Source: Flectonema sp. DT1601
Taxonomy: Eukaryota > Euglenozoa > Diplonemea > Diplonemida > Diplonemidae
Direction of reading: 5' to 3'
Assembly (NCBI GenBank): GCA_964019425.1
Contig: OZ025862.1
Coordinates: 372,001 to 436,000, forward strand
Length of the DNA stretch: 64,000 nt
Shown here in pieces: positions 38,101 to 47,204 of the stretch. The number at the start of each line of letters is the position of its first letter. The first letter of the stretch is position 1. A program made the translations under genes and the position numbers. The notes below the pieces were generated by a model that ran no database searches, was not told where the DNA came from, and worked only from the letters and a program-made list of their open reading frames with translations.

Positions 38101-38162
38101 CTGATACTTCGAATAATATTGATGATGTCTCTTATACACAAATAAACGATGGATTCGTTTAA
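35160..38162 (+). CDS. PLE1 ORF1: N-terminal GIY-YIG nuclease and PLE reverse transcriptase
   Basis: 1000 codons from ATG 35160. Residues 1-230 are basic and His/Asn-rich. A GIY-YIG-type domain follows: GVIYALF (237) and VVYVGQTYNSTMKRVHSHW (from 250), with Arg 263 a candidate catalytic residue. Cys-rich CPCLRTLERTRICNKLG and CNCS lie between nuclease and polymerase. Polymerase motifs: HLYGMIKLHK, DFTTMYTRLPH (A), IGIPMGGNASSDIANLYCYR (B), CRYIDDFLTW (C). Such enzymes synthesise element DNA at a cut target. The thumb-like RGY segment is found in the following frame. Confidence 0.8.
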   Translation: MKTRTFNQVHPDAYGVKFANKPGGVDNSRFGWFSKTKNHVPRHFSFFSSNSKHHNNSNPHFNFSRPVKPNTALRTALFRVLPLRDFQLRKIVQSGSTLKIMIEQKNRKELPFAAISAAVRSVGAGKMRLIIERALPPSYNSNPWRKSSVREVRHSFTQHPQHRIRRQHGRSRANWHSSQAHFNWHNEGAAHRNKQRNGGIDWSVYESNCNRQRHIFQRKILQRRKIRGRQPGMRTPGVIYALFRRSDQKVVYVGQTYNSTMKRVHSHWYAAKKHSRDNSYQGNKLYEFLAKQRFPLLAMPLEKIPDCNYNNAADFYRAAAPREQYYINSFKNLLNTRGYYAPKLSTNRNRTRNNRQPPPVRQQHLATENFYNFNEVADDGYNVSSTTSSNTLQPTTITLETGVSFQVATDKKWIPSKLNYLFKLTDEEFVEYDFSRWQTRSTTKVLQFLRSNFFQEHYTARVKQLEHCFMQRLNPANLRRENKKKDSDTYWLKLNLGHKALDRIGLGAVLRCDEVKATCPCLRTLERTRICNKLGTTVGDIVLNASSTSINSDSPTQSTCNCSTQELNSLKYNDHSCGLAIDLPVSEELRDFFARGQKFRVPVHPSAALESLENDITEYITHAYKNVGDNFKSIFKNTILKQLQLKLSKDLSFLDSPLSNKAWTELQNLQSQFVFLKVDKGQHDIGYMCKLNYLRLLREQLQSDSYERITSDEPTLLANLKNMNISINARHSDRLPHLYGMIKLHKSAIGMRWITGVSSFTGTAEQRQYDKDHNLAPATATTYAHQHLSSILKNAMTILKEKDMHSRFKRYWIVESDDEVSSSIKQNLMVLKKLSPKTFDFTTMYTRLPHNAIKTKVSEALQEAFSFKNILRLESSDPTRFPSLALAECQKLLEFCIDSSFIALRGYIWRQTIGIPMGGNASSDIANLYCYRVESAYIDSLIETKNLDLARQHDHSCRYIDDFLTWSCDPPPASLYSMDYTDTSNNIDDVSYTQINDGFV

Positions 38163-38239
38163 GTGTTAACGACAAAGCCAGGGGTTGGCATATTACGCCA
38201 ACAAGGTTTACCCATCAGCATTCCGCAGCTCAAGAATCA

Positions 38240-39181
38240 ATGGGTTCAGGTATCTTTACCACCATGATCTTACGAGCTTTAAAAATCTGCAACAACCAGG
38301 CAGATTTTTTACAGGAACTTGAAGCGGTAACATATAGATTACTCAACCGGGGCTATAAATCTGACAATATCAGAGCAGCATGCCTCCGCTTCATTAGCTC
38401 TCACATTGATGATGGTAATACAGCAGCTGCAATGCGTCGACGTATCAACCTTACTTTTGAGAAATTTAGTCACAAAGTCCCATTAAGCATCGAAAAGGAT
38501 ACAATTAACCACACAGGCTCTACAAGCCATTCCTTGGATAAACGATTTCCACCATCCCTACATCAAACATCAGGAGAAGGTCTTCTCGGTGGAGAATGCG
38601 GATGGGCAGCGCTCAACTTCATTGCAGATCATTTATATATCGATAGAATTAACTTCAGTTTTCTGCAAAACTACCAACAGCGATTTTATGAAGAATCTCT
38701 TAAAGTAGAACCGAACAACTCAGAGCATAAACCATCACCAGATGGTTGGTTCTCGCTACAAGTACTTAACATGGCTTGCATGACTAAATTCAACAGGAGA
38801 ATTGAGTACTTCGTTAACCCTGCAGATTTCGATTATCCTGAAGCAGCCGCAGCACTTATTCTGCATAAAGCGAAAACAAGGATGACTCACTTTATTGTTG
38901 CGCTAGTCTCATTTGAGTCCATGATCATCCGAGACATTCTTAAAGGCACAAAAGATTTAAGACTCCCTTTCGATCATTTTGACAAGATGTACCAAACTAC
39001 AGAATATAGTTTCCATATGATACCATTAAAAGCTCAGACTGATATGGATGTTACAATGACACCTGCGAATATAGGACCTTTGATGATATGCGAGGATAAA
39101 ATAAAACGGAAATTGGATGACGACTCATCCATTAACTCGACTGTAATAGTGAAACGACCAGACGTCAAAAATTCAAATTGA
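38240..39181 (+). CDS. PLE1 ORF2: reverse-transcriptase tail and Josephin-like protease
   Basis: 313 codons. The first part (ILRALKIC, YRLLNRGYKSDNI) has the signature of a PLE C-terminus. From residue 105: LHQTSGEGLLGGECGWAALN with Cys 120, PDGWF, RMTHFIVALVS with His 217, and EYSFHMIPLK. These follow, in order, the same motifs as the PLE2 protein at 12850-15903 and the Josephin fold. C-H spacing is 97. No zinc finger or Pro-rich repeats are present, so this is a shorter form. Protease function is inferred from motif order only. Confidence 0.55.
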   Translation: MGSGIFTTMILRALKICNNQADFLQELEAVTYRLLNRGYKSDNIRAACLRFISSHIDDGNTAAAMRRRINLTFEKFSHKVPLSIEKDTINHTGSTSHSLDKRFPPSLHQTSGEGLLGGECGWAALNFIADHLYIDRINFSFLQNYQQRFYEESLKVEPNNSEHKPSPDGWFSLQVLNMACMTKFNRRIEYFVNPADFDYPEAAAALILHKAKTRMTHFIVALVSFESMIIRDILKGTKDLRLPFDHFDKMYQTTEYSFHMIPLKAQTDMDVTMTPANIGPLMICEDKIKRKLDDDSSINSTVIVKRPDVKNSN

Positions 39182-39237
39182 GCAAAAGCAAATAAACATT
39201 GCTAGCCCTATCCTGGCGAGCTCCGATGGATTTTTAT

Positions 39238-39770
39238 CTTTGAACGATAGCAACTTCAACATAGAATGAAGTCCCTTAGAACTTACTGATGAAGGCCTAA
39301 AAAGGGACAAGTAGTATAAGATTAAGGCCTGAAACTACATATTCTATTACCCTTTGATGTTAGGAAACTGCAGAAATGAATACTTTTCTTTTATTGATCT
39401 CTACTTTTTTTATTCTCACTTTTCTGTTCTAAAATTAATGATACTAACTAACTTACTCGACTGTAATAGTGAAACGATCAGACGTCAAAAATTCAAATTG
39501 AGCAAAAGCAAATAAACATTGCTAGCCCTATCCTGGCGAGCTCCGATGGATTTTTATCTTTGAACGATAGCAACTTCAACATAGAATGAAGTCCCTTAGA
39601 ACTTACTGATGAAGGCCTAAAAAGGGACAAGTAGTATAAGATTAAGGCCTGAAACTACATATTCTATTACCCTTTGATGTTAGGAAACTGCAGAAATGAA
39701 TACTTTTCTTTTATTGATCTCTACTTTTCTTATTCTCACTTTTCTGTTCTAAAATTAATGATACTAACTA
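39238..39770 (+). repeat. Two tandem copies of the PLE1 3' end
   Basis: A unit of about 320 bp (end of ORF2 plus 3' UTR) at roughly 39136-39455 is repeated at 39456-39775. Each carries the CTGATGA/AGGCCT/GAAA arrangement (CTGATGA at 39286 and 39606). ACTAACTAACTTAC closes each copy. Confidence 0.75.
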
Positions 39771-39780
39771 ACTAACTTAC

Positions 39781-39884
39781 GTACAAGAGGTTATATTTGG
39801 AGACAAACAATAGGCATTCCAATGGGTGGCAACGCCAGTAGCGACATAGCAAATCTCTACTGCTATAGAGTTGAATCCGCATAT
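39781..39884 (+). repeat. Direct fragment of the PLE1 reverse-transcriptase region
   Basis: Matches 37870-37971 with one or two changes, in the same orientation. It joins directly to the LRR 3' flank at CCCCTTGTTTTATTTG. Confidence 0.8.
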
Positions 39885-40117
39885 CCCCTTGTTTTATTTG
39901 AAGGTATTTAATTTATGTTTTAATATTTCAGAAAGAAGATGTTCGCTCACACACTCTTAAAACCACGGCAAGGTTACAGTGGGTGATTGGATATGTGACT
40001 TGGGTTATCTGGTGTTACATTTGGAAATATTTTATAAATCATTCACAACAGGTTTATCGATATGTGCTACAATTCTACTTAATAAGAGATGGAGAAATTC
40101 GTATTTTTGTCATATAA
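39885..40117 (+). pseudogene. Downstream-type membrane micro-ORF serving as the unit 5 upstream region
   Basis: Unit 5 has no acidic frame or ATG-bearing micro-ORF. Its upstream sequence is the 3' flank of an LRR gene (from CCCCTTGTTTTATTTGAAGG), so the KTTARLQW frame here lacks its first part. It ends at TAA 40115-40117. Confidence 0.5.
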
Positions 40118-40294
40118 CAGGTTGTTTGTTAAACACATCATGGATGTTGGTTGGGACTAAAGTTTGTGCAACAAAAAAAAAAAAAAGAAAAAAAAAAAAG
40201 TTTGTTTGAAGAAATATATTTTAAACATTTATTAATCTCATCATACTCCAAGCCATTCATCATCACATTTTGTAAGTTACTCACGCGAGTTAAT

Positions 40295-41698
40295 ATGCAA
40301 CTTTCGGTTACGTTCCAAGACACTGGATTTCCTGACGTTGTTTTCACAGCTTCCGGAGAGTCGCTCGTGAAGGATGCATTGCAGGTTGCAGCTGACGAGT
40401 GGGGTACCGATGCTGACTTTCTTGAGCTTTCTCTCGCAGGATCGCTGCTTCGAGCAGGTAATCGACTGGTGTCGTATGGAGTAGAGGACGGCTCGCTGTT
40501 GGATGCATCGGTGGTGCGCTTGTTTGGATTGGAGTTTTTGACAGATTCTGCAAAGAGAGCGAAGGCATTCCTACGAGGAAAACGGGATCAGGACGGGTTT
40601 TTCTGCCTTGATACTCCCACATTCGCTGTGGATGGCTGTCTTCAGTTTAACAACGATGATGAGTGGTTCTCGAATGATGTTACGAACATCTCATTCAGCA
40701 ACTCTGAACCCTCAGTCACGACCGTTTCAGATGATTTCTTATCCTCATCTCGTAAGATTATAAGAGTCAGTCTGCCTGGTCTTCAATACGTCACATCTGT
40801 TGGTAGTGCTTTCCTCAAAAATTGCAATTCACTGACATCCGTAGACTTATCAAGTCTCAGCAATCTTTCAACAGTGGGAGACGGTTTTGTAAATGATTGT
40901 TCATCCCTCACATCTCTGGACTTATCAAGTCTCAGCAATATTTCAACTGTGGGAGGCTATTTTCTAAGTTATTGTTCATCCCTCACAAATCTGGACTTAT
41001 CAAGTCTCAGCAATCTTTCAACTGTGGGAGGCTTTTTTCTAAGTAAATGTTCATCCCTCACAAATCTGGACTTATCAAGTCTCAGCAATCTTTCAACTGT
41101 TGGAGACCATTTTCTATATGATTGTTCATCCCTCACATCTCTGGACTTATCAAGTCTCAGCAATCTTTCAACTGTGGGAGGCTATTTTCTAAGTTATTGT
41201 TCATCCCTCACATCTCTGGACTTATCAAGTCTCAGCAATCTTTCAACTGTGGGAGGCTATTTTCTAAGTTATTGTTCATCCCTCACATCTCTGGACTTAT
41301 CAAGTCTCAGCAATCTTTCAACTGTGGGAGACTCTTTTCTATATGATTGTTCATCCCTCACAAATCTGGACTTATCAAGTCTCAGCAATCTTTCAACTGT
41401 GGGAGACTCTTTTCTAAGAAATTGTTCATCCCTCACATCTCTGGACTTATCAAGTCTCAGCAATATTTCAACTGTGAGATACTATTTTCTATTAAATTGT
41501 TCATCCCTCACATCTCTGGACTTATCAAGTCTCAGCAATATTTCAACTGTTGGAGACGATTTCCTAAATAATTGTTCATCACTTACTTCCTTGGATTTAA
41601 CCCTCGTGAATGTGGAATCCGTTGGAAGTAATTTCTTAAAAGGTTGCTCATCCATTAAGAGAGATAAACTGCATACGAGCGTAGCGAATTTGAAATGA
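40295..41698 (+). CDS. Ubiquitin-like / LRR protein, copy 5 (shortest)
   Basis: 467 residues, about 10 repeats, exactly 125 residues fewer than copies 1 and 3. The opening repeat (LSTVGDGFVND) and the GGFFLSK, GDHFLYD pair match copy 1, and the last repeats (TVRYYFLLN) are also like copy 1, so it looks like a contracted sister of copy 1. GGYFLSY occurs three times. Its upstream DNA derives from an LRR 3' flank, so its expression may differ from that of other copies. Confidence 0.85.
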   Translation: MQLSVTFQDTGFPDVVFTASGESLVKDALQVAADEWGTDADFLELSLAGSLLRAGNRLVSYGVEDGSLLDASVVRLFGLEFLTDSAKRAKAFLRGKRDQDGFFCLDTPTFAVDGCLQFNNDDEWFSNDVTNISFSNSEPSVTTVSDDFLSSSRKIIRVSLPGLQYVTSVGSAFLKNCNSLTSVDLSSLSNLSTVGDGFVNDCSSLTSLDLSSLSNISTVGGYFLSYCSSLTNLDLSSLSNLSTVGGFFLSKCSSLTNLDLSSLSNLSTVGDHFLYDCSSLTSLDLSSLSNLSTVGGYFLSYCSSLTSLDLSSLSNLSTVGGYFLSYCSSLTSLDLSSLSNLSTVGDSFLYDCSSLTNLDLSSLSNLSTVGDSFLRNCSSLTSLDLSSLSNISTVRYYFLLNCSSLTSLDLSSLSNISTVGDDFLNNCSSLTSLDLTLVNVESVGSNFLKGCSSIKRDKLHTSVANLK

Positions 41699-41974
41699 CA
41701 GAAATCATAAAAGTTGTTTTTAGTGTGTGTGCGTTGTTCCCCTTGTTTTATTTGAAGGTATTTAATTTATGTTTTAATATTTCAGAAAGAAGATGTTCGC
41801 TCACACACTCTTAAAACCACGGCAAGGTTACAGTGGGTGATTGGATATGTGACTTGGGTTATCTGGTGTTGCATTTGGAAATATTTTATAAATCATTCAC
41901 AACAGGTTTATCGATATGTGCTACAATTCTACTTAATAAGAGATGGAGAAATTCGTATTTTTGTCTTATAACAG
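41695..41974 (+). CDS. Downstream membrane micro-ORF, unit 5 copy
   Basis: ATGA overlap at 41695. N to K early (AAAGTT). Near its end GTCATATAA is changed to GTCTTATAA, which leaves the stop in place. Confidence 0.25.
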
Positions 41975-42148
41975 GTTGTTTGTTAAACACATCATGGATG
42001 TAGGTTGGGACTAAAGTTTGTGCAACAAAAAAAAAAAAAAAGAAAAAAAAAAAGTTTGTTTGAAGAAATATATTTTAAACATTTATTAATCTCATCATAC
42101 TCCAAGCCATTCATCATCACATTTCGTAGGTTACTCACGCGAGTTAAT

Positions 42149-42331
42149 ATGCAACTTTCGGTTACATTCCAAGACACTGGATTTCCTGACGTTGTTTTCA
42201 CAGCTTCCGAAGAGTCGCTCGTGAAGGATGCATTGCAGGTTGCAGCTGATAAAGCCAATTCTTTATTAATAATCCCTCATTCTGTAGCAATTCAGTCAAG
42301 TACTTTGATATTAATTTTATTTTTTTTATAA
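42149..42331 (+). CDS. Ubiquitin-like stub, copy 5
   Basis: 60 codons, one longer than the others because the T run before the stop gains bases (LILILFFL). ASEES subtype. Confidence 0.4.
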   Translation: MQLSVTFQDTGFPDVVFTASEESLVKDALQVAADKANSLLIIPHSVAIQSSTLILILFFL

Positions 42332-42654
42332 TCTAAAAGTTGTTACTGTTTTTACATCGTCAAATTTTCACCTCCATTCGACAAGCATCACACCTAGTCA
42401 ACTGCATCTCAGAACTAATGTTAAATTATCTTTTATGTTGTTTTTTATGATACAATACATTTGTATTTTAAGTACAAAATCAAACAGTTAATCCCCATAT
42501 TCGACAGCACATATGGGATTTCATCGAAACCAACTGTTGGGTCTCTTTTCATTTCAACCAGGTTTGGCCTAGCACTCTATTCGTTTTTTGGCCAGTTTTT
42601 TCAAAGTTGATTTATATTTTAATCACAGTTAGCAAGTTACCCCCCCTTTTATAT
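42332..42654 (+). repeat. Common tail, unit 5
   Basis: Stub tail with TTAAATTATCTTTTATG in place of TTGAATTATCGTTTATG. Confidence 0.6.
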
Positions 42655-42998
42655 TTTTTTCAAAGAATTGTTGATTTTAAGCAAGTAATTTGTAGGAGAA
42701 ACCTACACTCTGCCGTATTACATTATACCCTGGTTTTGGTTTCCCAGGGCTCACGATCAATTCAAAATTGAATAACTCGATTCCGTACTGCACTGAATGA
42801 CAACACGGAAAAAGAGATGTGTATGCAGCTAAGTTAGAAACATTTATTATAATGTAAAGTATTTACGTCAATCGCAGAGTGTATACCTACACTAACATTA
42901 CCTTTAGTCAACTGTATCTCAGAACTAATGTTAAATTATCGTTATGTTGTTTATGATACAAAACATTTGTATTTTACGTACAAACTCGAACAGTTAAT
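42655..42998 (+). repeat. Solitary R repeat
   Basis: A single R without I, ending CAGTTAATCCCCCC. A solo R resembles the outcome of recombination between the two R copies of an R-I-R module. Confidence 0.6.
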
Positions 42999-43001
42999 CC
43001 C

Positions 43002-43152
43002 CCCTTCCTCTTTTTTTTTAAAACAATAAAAACCTTATTAGGTTTTTCCTACCTACCGCAGTATTGGGGACCCTCAGAAGAGTCACCCGGTACTCTTTGA
43101 GTGTCTACCTAACCGACACTCGGTGGTCTGATGGACATAATAACTAACTAAA
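43002..43152 (+). mobile_element. Short retroelement with LINE 3' end, second copy
   Basis: Nearly identical to 22643-22790 and in the same position after R, so it was duplicated with the unit and did not insert twice. Confidence 0.5.
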
Positions 43153-43155
43153 CAC

Positions 43156-43441
43156 CCTACTAACAATAACATAATTCAGTTTGACTTTGTGGTTTTTTTT
43201 TTTTTGAATTTTTTTTTTTTTTGAATTTCTTTTTTCATTTGGGAAGTAAGAGCTATAAAAAAAAACCCAAGAACAGGAACAGCATCGTGTGTAAAAACCT
43301 TTTCAGCTTTATTAGTTTAAGTCGGTTTCACAGTTTTCGTTGCATACAAAAAAGAAAAATCATCACAAAATAGCACGATCTTTTTCCGTAAAGCTACAGA
43401 GTAGTAATTTTTCAGTTTTTCCTCTTTTTTTAAAAAAAAAT
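43156..43441. repeat. T-rich repeated spacer, second copy
   Basis: Copy of 22791-23081. Nothing further recognised. Confidence 0.5.
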
Positions 43442-43752
43442 ATATATCAGTCATTCCTTTTTTTTGCGAACAAATTTTGGACATTGAAAAAGATTTTCAA
43501 AAAAAAATTGTAAAATTTTCGATCGAAGCGGCATTTTAATGCGCTGCATCGTTGGGTTCATTTCCGTCCGAAATCGGGAGGTTGGCATCACATACTTGTC
43601 ACCCGAATTGAGAAAAGAGATTTTGTGGTTTACTAAATCAGCTCAGCCGTGGACAAGTACCAAAACTAAAATTTAATCGAAGGGTCTAATTTTACACTGC
43701 TGGTCCAGCGGGATCCAGAGAAAAAACAATCGAGCAAAAATATATTAAAGAG
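43442..43752 (+). mobile_element. Family E element missing its right half
   Basis: Matches the left 310 bp of 23082-23871 and then joins a (TA)n run and the right flank at AAAGAGTATATATATATA. Confidence 0.65.
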
Positions 43753-43818
43753 TATATATATATATCAGTCATTCCTTTTTTTCTTCTTTGAGGCTTATAA
43801 TAATCCTTTAGGGACCAG

Positions 43819-43959
43819 GTGCAACCTCCTACTTGTAGAGTTACTAAGAGATGTAAAAGCCATGTGTCTGAGGAGAATAACACTGACAGTAACACCGATG
43901 ATGATACAGAGGATACTGTTGATATTACAGCGACTGACCCCCGCATCACCGCAGCATAG
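43819..43959 (+). CDS. Acidic reading frame, unit 6 copy
   Basis: 46 codons open, same as the unit 4 copy as far as I can see. Confidence 0.35.
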   Translation: MQPPTCRVTKRCKSHVSEENNTDSNTDDDTEDTVDITATDPRITAA

Positions 43960-44056
43960 CACTAGAGATACCGTCTAGGCTCGCATTCGCTCGCGCAAAG
44001 TTATTTTTGCTTTTTCTGAATAAAATTTGTCATTCTTGTTGTATTAATATGCTAGC

Positions 44057-44218
44057 ATGAAAACGACGGCAAGGTTACAGTGGGTGATTGAATATGTAGC
44101 TTGGGTTATCTGGTGTTGCATTTGGAAATATTTTATAAATCATTCACAACAGGTTTATCGATATGTGCTGCAATTCTACTTAATAAGAGATGGAGAAATT
44201 CGTATTTTTGTCATATAA
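44057..44218 (+). CDS. Membrane micro-ORF, unit 6 copy
   Basis: ATG 44057 to TAA 44216-44218, same protein as unit 1. Confidence 0.4.
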   Translation: MKTTARLQWVIEYVAWVIWCCIWKYFINHSQQVYRYVLQFYLIRDGEIRIFVI

Positions 44219-44393
44219 CAGGTTGTTTGTTAAACACATCATGGATGTTGGTTGGGACTAAAGTTTGTGCAACAAAAAAAAAAAAAGAAAAAAAAAAAGT
44301 TTGTTTGAAGAAATATATTTTAAACATTTATTAATCTCATCATACTCCAAGCCATTCATCATCACATTTTGTAAGTTACTCACGCGAGTTAAT

Positions 44394-46247
44394 ATGCAAC
44401 TTTCGGTTACGTTCCAAGACACTGGATTTCCTGACGTTGTTTTCACAGCTTCTGGAGAGTCGCTCGTGAAGGATGCATTGCAGGTTGCAGCTGACGAGTG
44501 GGGTACCGATGCTGACTTTCTTGAGCTTTCTCTCGCAGGATCGCTGCTTCGAGCAGGTAATCGACTGGTGTCGTATGGAGTGGAGGACGGCTCGCTGTTG
44601 GATGCATCGGTGGTGCGCTTGTTTGGATTGGAGTTTTTGACAGATTCTGCAAAGAGAGCGAAGGCATTCCTACGAGGAAAACGGGATCAGGACGGGTTTT
44701 TCTGCCTTGATACTCCCACATTCGCTGTGGATGGCTGTCTTCAGTTTAACAACGATGATGAGTGGATCTCGAATGATGTTACGAACATCTCATTCAGCAA
44801 CTCTGAACCCTCAGTCACGACCGTTTCGGATGATTTCTTATCCTCATCTCGTAAGATTATAAGAGTCAGTCTGCCTGGTCTTCAATACGTTACATCTGTT
44901 GGTAGTGCTTTCCTCAAAAATTGCAATTCACTGACATCCGTAGACTTATCAAGTCTCAGCAATCTTTTAACTGTGGGAGACTCTTTTCTATATGATTGTT
45001 CATCCCTCACATCTCTGGACTTATCAAGTCTCAGCAATCTTTCAACTGTGGGATACTATTTTCTATATGATTGTTCATCCCTCACATCTCTGGACTTATC
45101 AAGTCTCAGCAATCTTTCAACTGTGGGAGGCTATTTTCTAAGAAATTGTTCATCCCTCACAAATCTGGACTTATCAAGTCTCAGCAATCTTTCAACTTTT
45201 GGAGACTATTTTCTATATGATTGTTCATCCCTCACAAATCTGGACTTATCAAGTCTCAGCAATATTTCAACTGTGGGAGACTATTTTCTACATAATTGTT
45301 CATCCCTCACACCTCTGGACTTATCAAGTCTCAGCAATCTTTCAACTGTGGGAGTCGGTTTTCTTTATAAGTGTTCATCCCTCACATCTCTGGACTTATC
45401 AAGTCTCAGCAATCTTTCAACTGTGGGAGGCTCTTTTCTATATAATTGTTCATCCCTCACATCTCTGGACTTATCAAGTCTCAGCAATCTTTCAACTGTG
45501 GGAGACGATTTTCTATATTATTGTTCATCCCTCACATCTCTGGACTTATCAAGTCTCAGCAATCTTTCAACTGTGGGAGGCTATTTTCTAAGTAATTGTT
45601 CATCCCTCACAAATCTGGACTTATCAAGTCTCAGCAATCTTTCAACTGTGGGAGACTCTTTTCTAAGACATTGTTCATCCCTCACATCTCTGGACTTATC
45701 AAGTCTCAGCAATATTTCAACTGTGGGAGACTCTTTTCTGCGTTATTGTTCATCACTCACATATCTGGACTTATCAAGTCTCAGCAATCTTTCAACTGTG
45801 GGAGACTATTTTCTGCATGATTGTTCATCCCTCACAAATCTGGACTTATCAAGTCTCAGCAATCTTTCAACTGTGGGAGACTCTTTTCTATTTGATTGTT
45901 CATCCCTCACATCTCTGGACTTATCAAGTCTCAGCAATATTTCAACTGTGGGAGGCAATTTTCTATGTAATTGTTCATCCCTCACATCTCTGAACTTATC
46001 AAGTCTCAGCAATCTTCCAACTGTGGGAGGCTCTTTTCTATTTAATTGTTCATCCCTCACATCTCTGGACTTATCAAGTCTCAGCAATCTTTCAACTGTT
46101 GGAGACTATTTTCTATATAATTGTTCATCACTTACTTCCTTGGATTTAACCCTCGTGAATGTGGAATCCGTTGGAAGTAATTTCTTAAAAAGTTGCTCAT
46201 CCATTAAGAGAGATAAACTGCATACGAGCGTAGCGAATTTGAAATGA
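44394..46247 (+). CDS. Ubiquitin-like / LRR protein, copy 6
   Basis: 617 residues, about 16 repeats. EWISN and the second half are shared with copy 4, including LPTVGG. The first half differs: it opens LLTVGDSFLYD and has private repeats SLTPLDL and GVGFLYKC. A mosaic of a copy 4-like second half and an independent first half is the simplest reading. The end is HTSVANLK, where copy 4 has HTSIANLK. Confidence 0.85.
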   Translation: MQLSVTFQDTGFPDVVFTASGESLVKDALQVAADEWGTDADFLELSLAGSLLRAGNRLVSYGVEDGSLLDASVVRLFGLEFLTDSAKRAKAFLRGKRDQDGFFCLDTPTFAVDGCLQFNNDDEWISNDVTNISFSNSEPSVTTVSDDFLSSSRKIIRVSLPGLQYVTSVGSAFLKNCNSLTSVDLSSLSNLLTVGDSFLYDCSSLTSLDLSSLSNLSTVGYYFLYDCSSLTSLDLSSLSNLSTVGGYFLRNCSSLTNLDLSSLSNLSTFGDYFLYDCSSLTNLDLSSLSNISTVGDYFLHNCSSLTPLDLSSLSNLSTVGVGFLYKCSSLTSLDLSSLSNLSTVGGSFLYNCSSLTSLDLSSLSNLSTVGDDFLYYCSSLTSLDLSSLSNLSTVGGYFLSNCSSLTNLDLSSLSNLSTVGDSFLRHCSSLTSLDLSSLSNISTVGDSFLRYCSSLTYLDLSSLSNLSTVGDYFLHDCSSLTNLDLSSLSNLSTVGDSFLFDCSSLTSLDLSSLSNISTVGGNFLCNCSSLTSLNLSSLSNLPTVGGSFLFNCSSLTSLDLSSLSNLSTVGDYFLYNCSSLTSLDLTLVNVESVGSNFLKSCSSIKRDKLHTSVANLK

Positions 46248-46523
46248 CAGAAATCATAAATGTTGTTTTTAGTGTGTGTGCGTTGTTCCCCTTGTTTTAT
46301 TTGAAGGTATTTAATTTATGTTTTAATATTTCAGAAAGAAGATGTTCGCTCACACACTCTTAAAACCACGGCAAGGTTACAGTGGGTGATTGGATATGTG
46401 ACTTGGGTTATCTGGTGTTGCATTTGGAAATATTTTATAAATCATTCACAACAGGTTTATCGATATGTGCTACAATTCTACTTAATAAGAGATGGAAAAA
46501 TTCGTATTTTTGTCTTATAACAG
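46244..46523 (+). CDS. Downstream membrane micro-ORF, unit 6 copy
   Basis: ATGA overlap at 46244. One E to K change (GAGAAA to GAAAAA) near the end, and GTCTTATAA at the stop as in unit 5. Confidence 0.25.
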
Positions 46524-46697
46524 GTTGTTTGTTAAACACATCATGGATGTAGGTTGGGACTAAAGTTTGTGCAACAAAAAAAAAAAAAAAGAAAAAAAAA
46601 AAGTTTGTTTGAAGAAATATATTTTAAACATTTATTAATCTCATCATACTCCAAGCCATTCATCATCACATTTCGTAGGTTACTCACGCGAGTTAAT

Positions 46698-46877
46698 ATG
46701 CAACTTTCGGTTACATTCCAAGACACTGGATTTCCTGACGTTGTTTTCACAGCTTCCGAAGAGTCGCTCGTGAAGGATGCATTGCAGGTTGCAGCTGATA
46801 AAGCCAATTCTTTATTAATAATCCCTCATTCTGTAGCAATTCAGTCAAGTACTTTGATATTAATTTTATTTTTTTAA
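46698..46877 (+). CDS. Ubiquitin-like stub, copy 6
   Basis: 59 codons, ASEES subtype, with an A run of about 16 in the leader. Confidence 0.4.
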   Translation: MQLSVTFQDTGFPDVVFTASEESLVKDALQVAADKANSLLIIPHSVAIQSSTLILILFF

Positions 46878-47204
46878 TAATCTAAAAGTTGTTACTGTTT
46901 TTACATCGTCAAATTTTCACCTCCATTCGACAAGCATCACACCTAGTCAACTGCATCTCAGAACTAATGTTAAATTATCTTTTATGTTGTTTTTTATGAT
47001 ACAATACATTTGTATTTTAAGTACAAAATCAAACAGTTAATCCCCATATTCGACAGCACATATGGGATTTCATCGAAACCAACTGTTGGGTCTCTTTTCA
47101 TTTCAACCAGGTTTGGCCTAGCACTCTATTCGTTTTTTGGCCAGTTTTTTCAAAGTTGATTTATATTTTAATCACAGTTAGCAAGTTACCCCCCCTTTTA
47201 TATT
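46878..47204 (+). repeat. Common tail, unit 6
   Basis: Closest to the unit 5 tail. Confidence 0.6.

Larger units (their letters stand above)
34258..39884 (+). mobile_element. Penelope-like element (PLE1) with partial tandem 3' ends
   Basis: Order: a 3'-UTR copy (34258-34469), a 5' leader, a reverse transcriptase frame with N-terminal GIY-YIG domain, a protease-like frame, two further 3'-UTR copies, and a 104-bp piece of the reverse transcriptase region in direct orientation (39781-39884). Flanking partial tandems are the usual PLE 'pseudo-LTR' layout. The coding part looks nearly whole, with about one break. An N-terminal nuclease is the permuted arrangement reported for Naiad/Chlamys-type PLEs. 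Confidence 0.75.
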
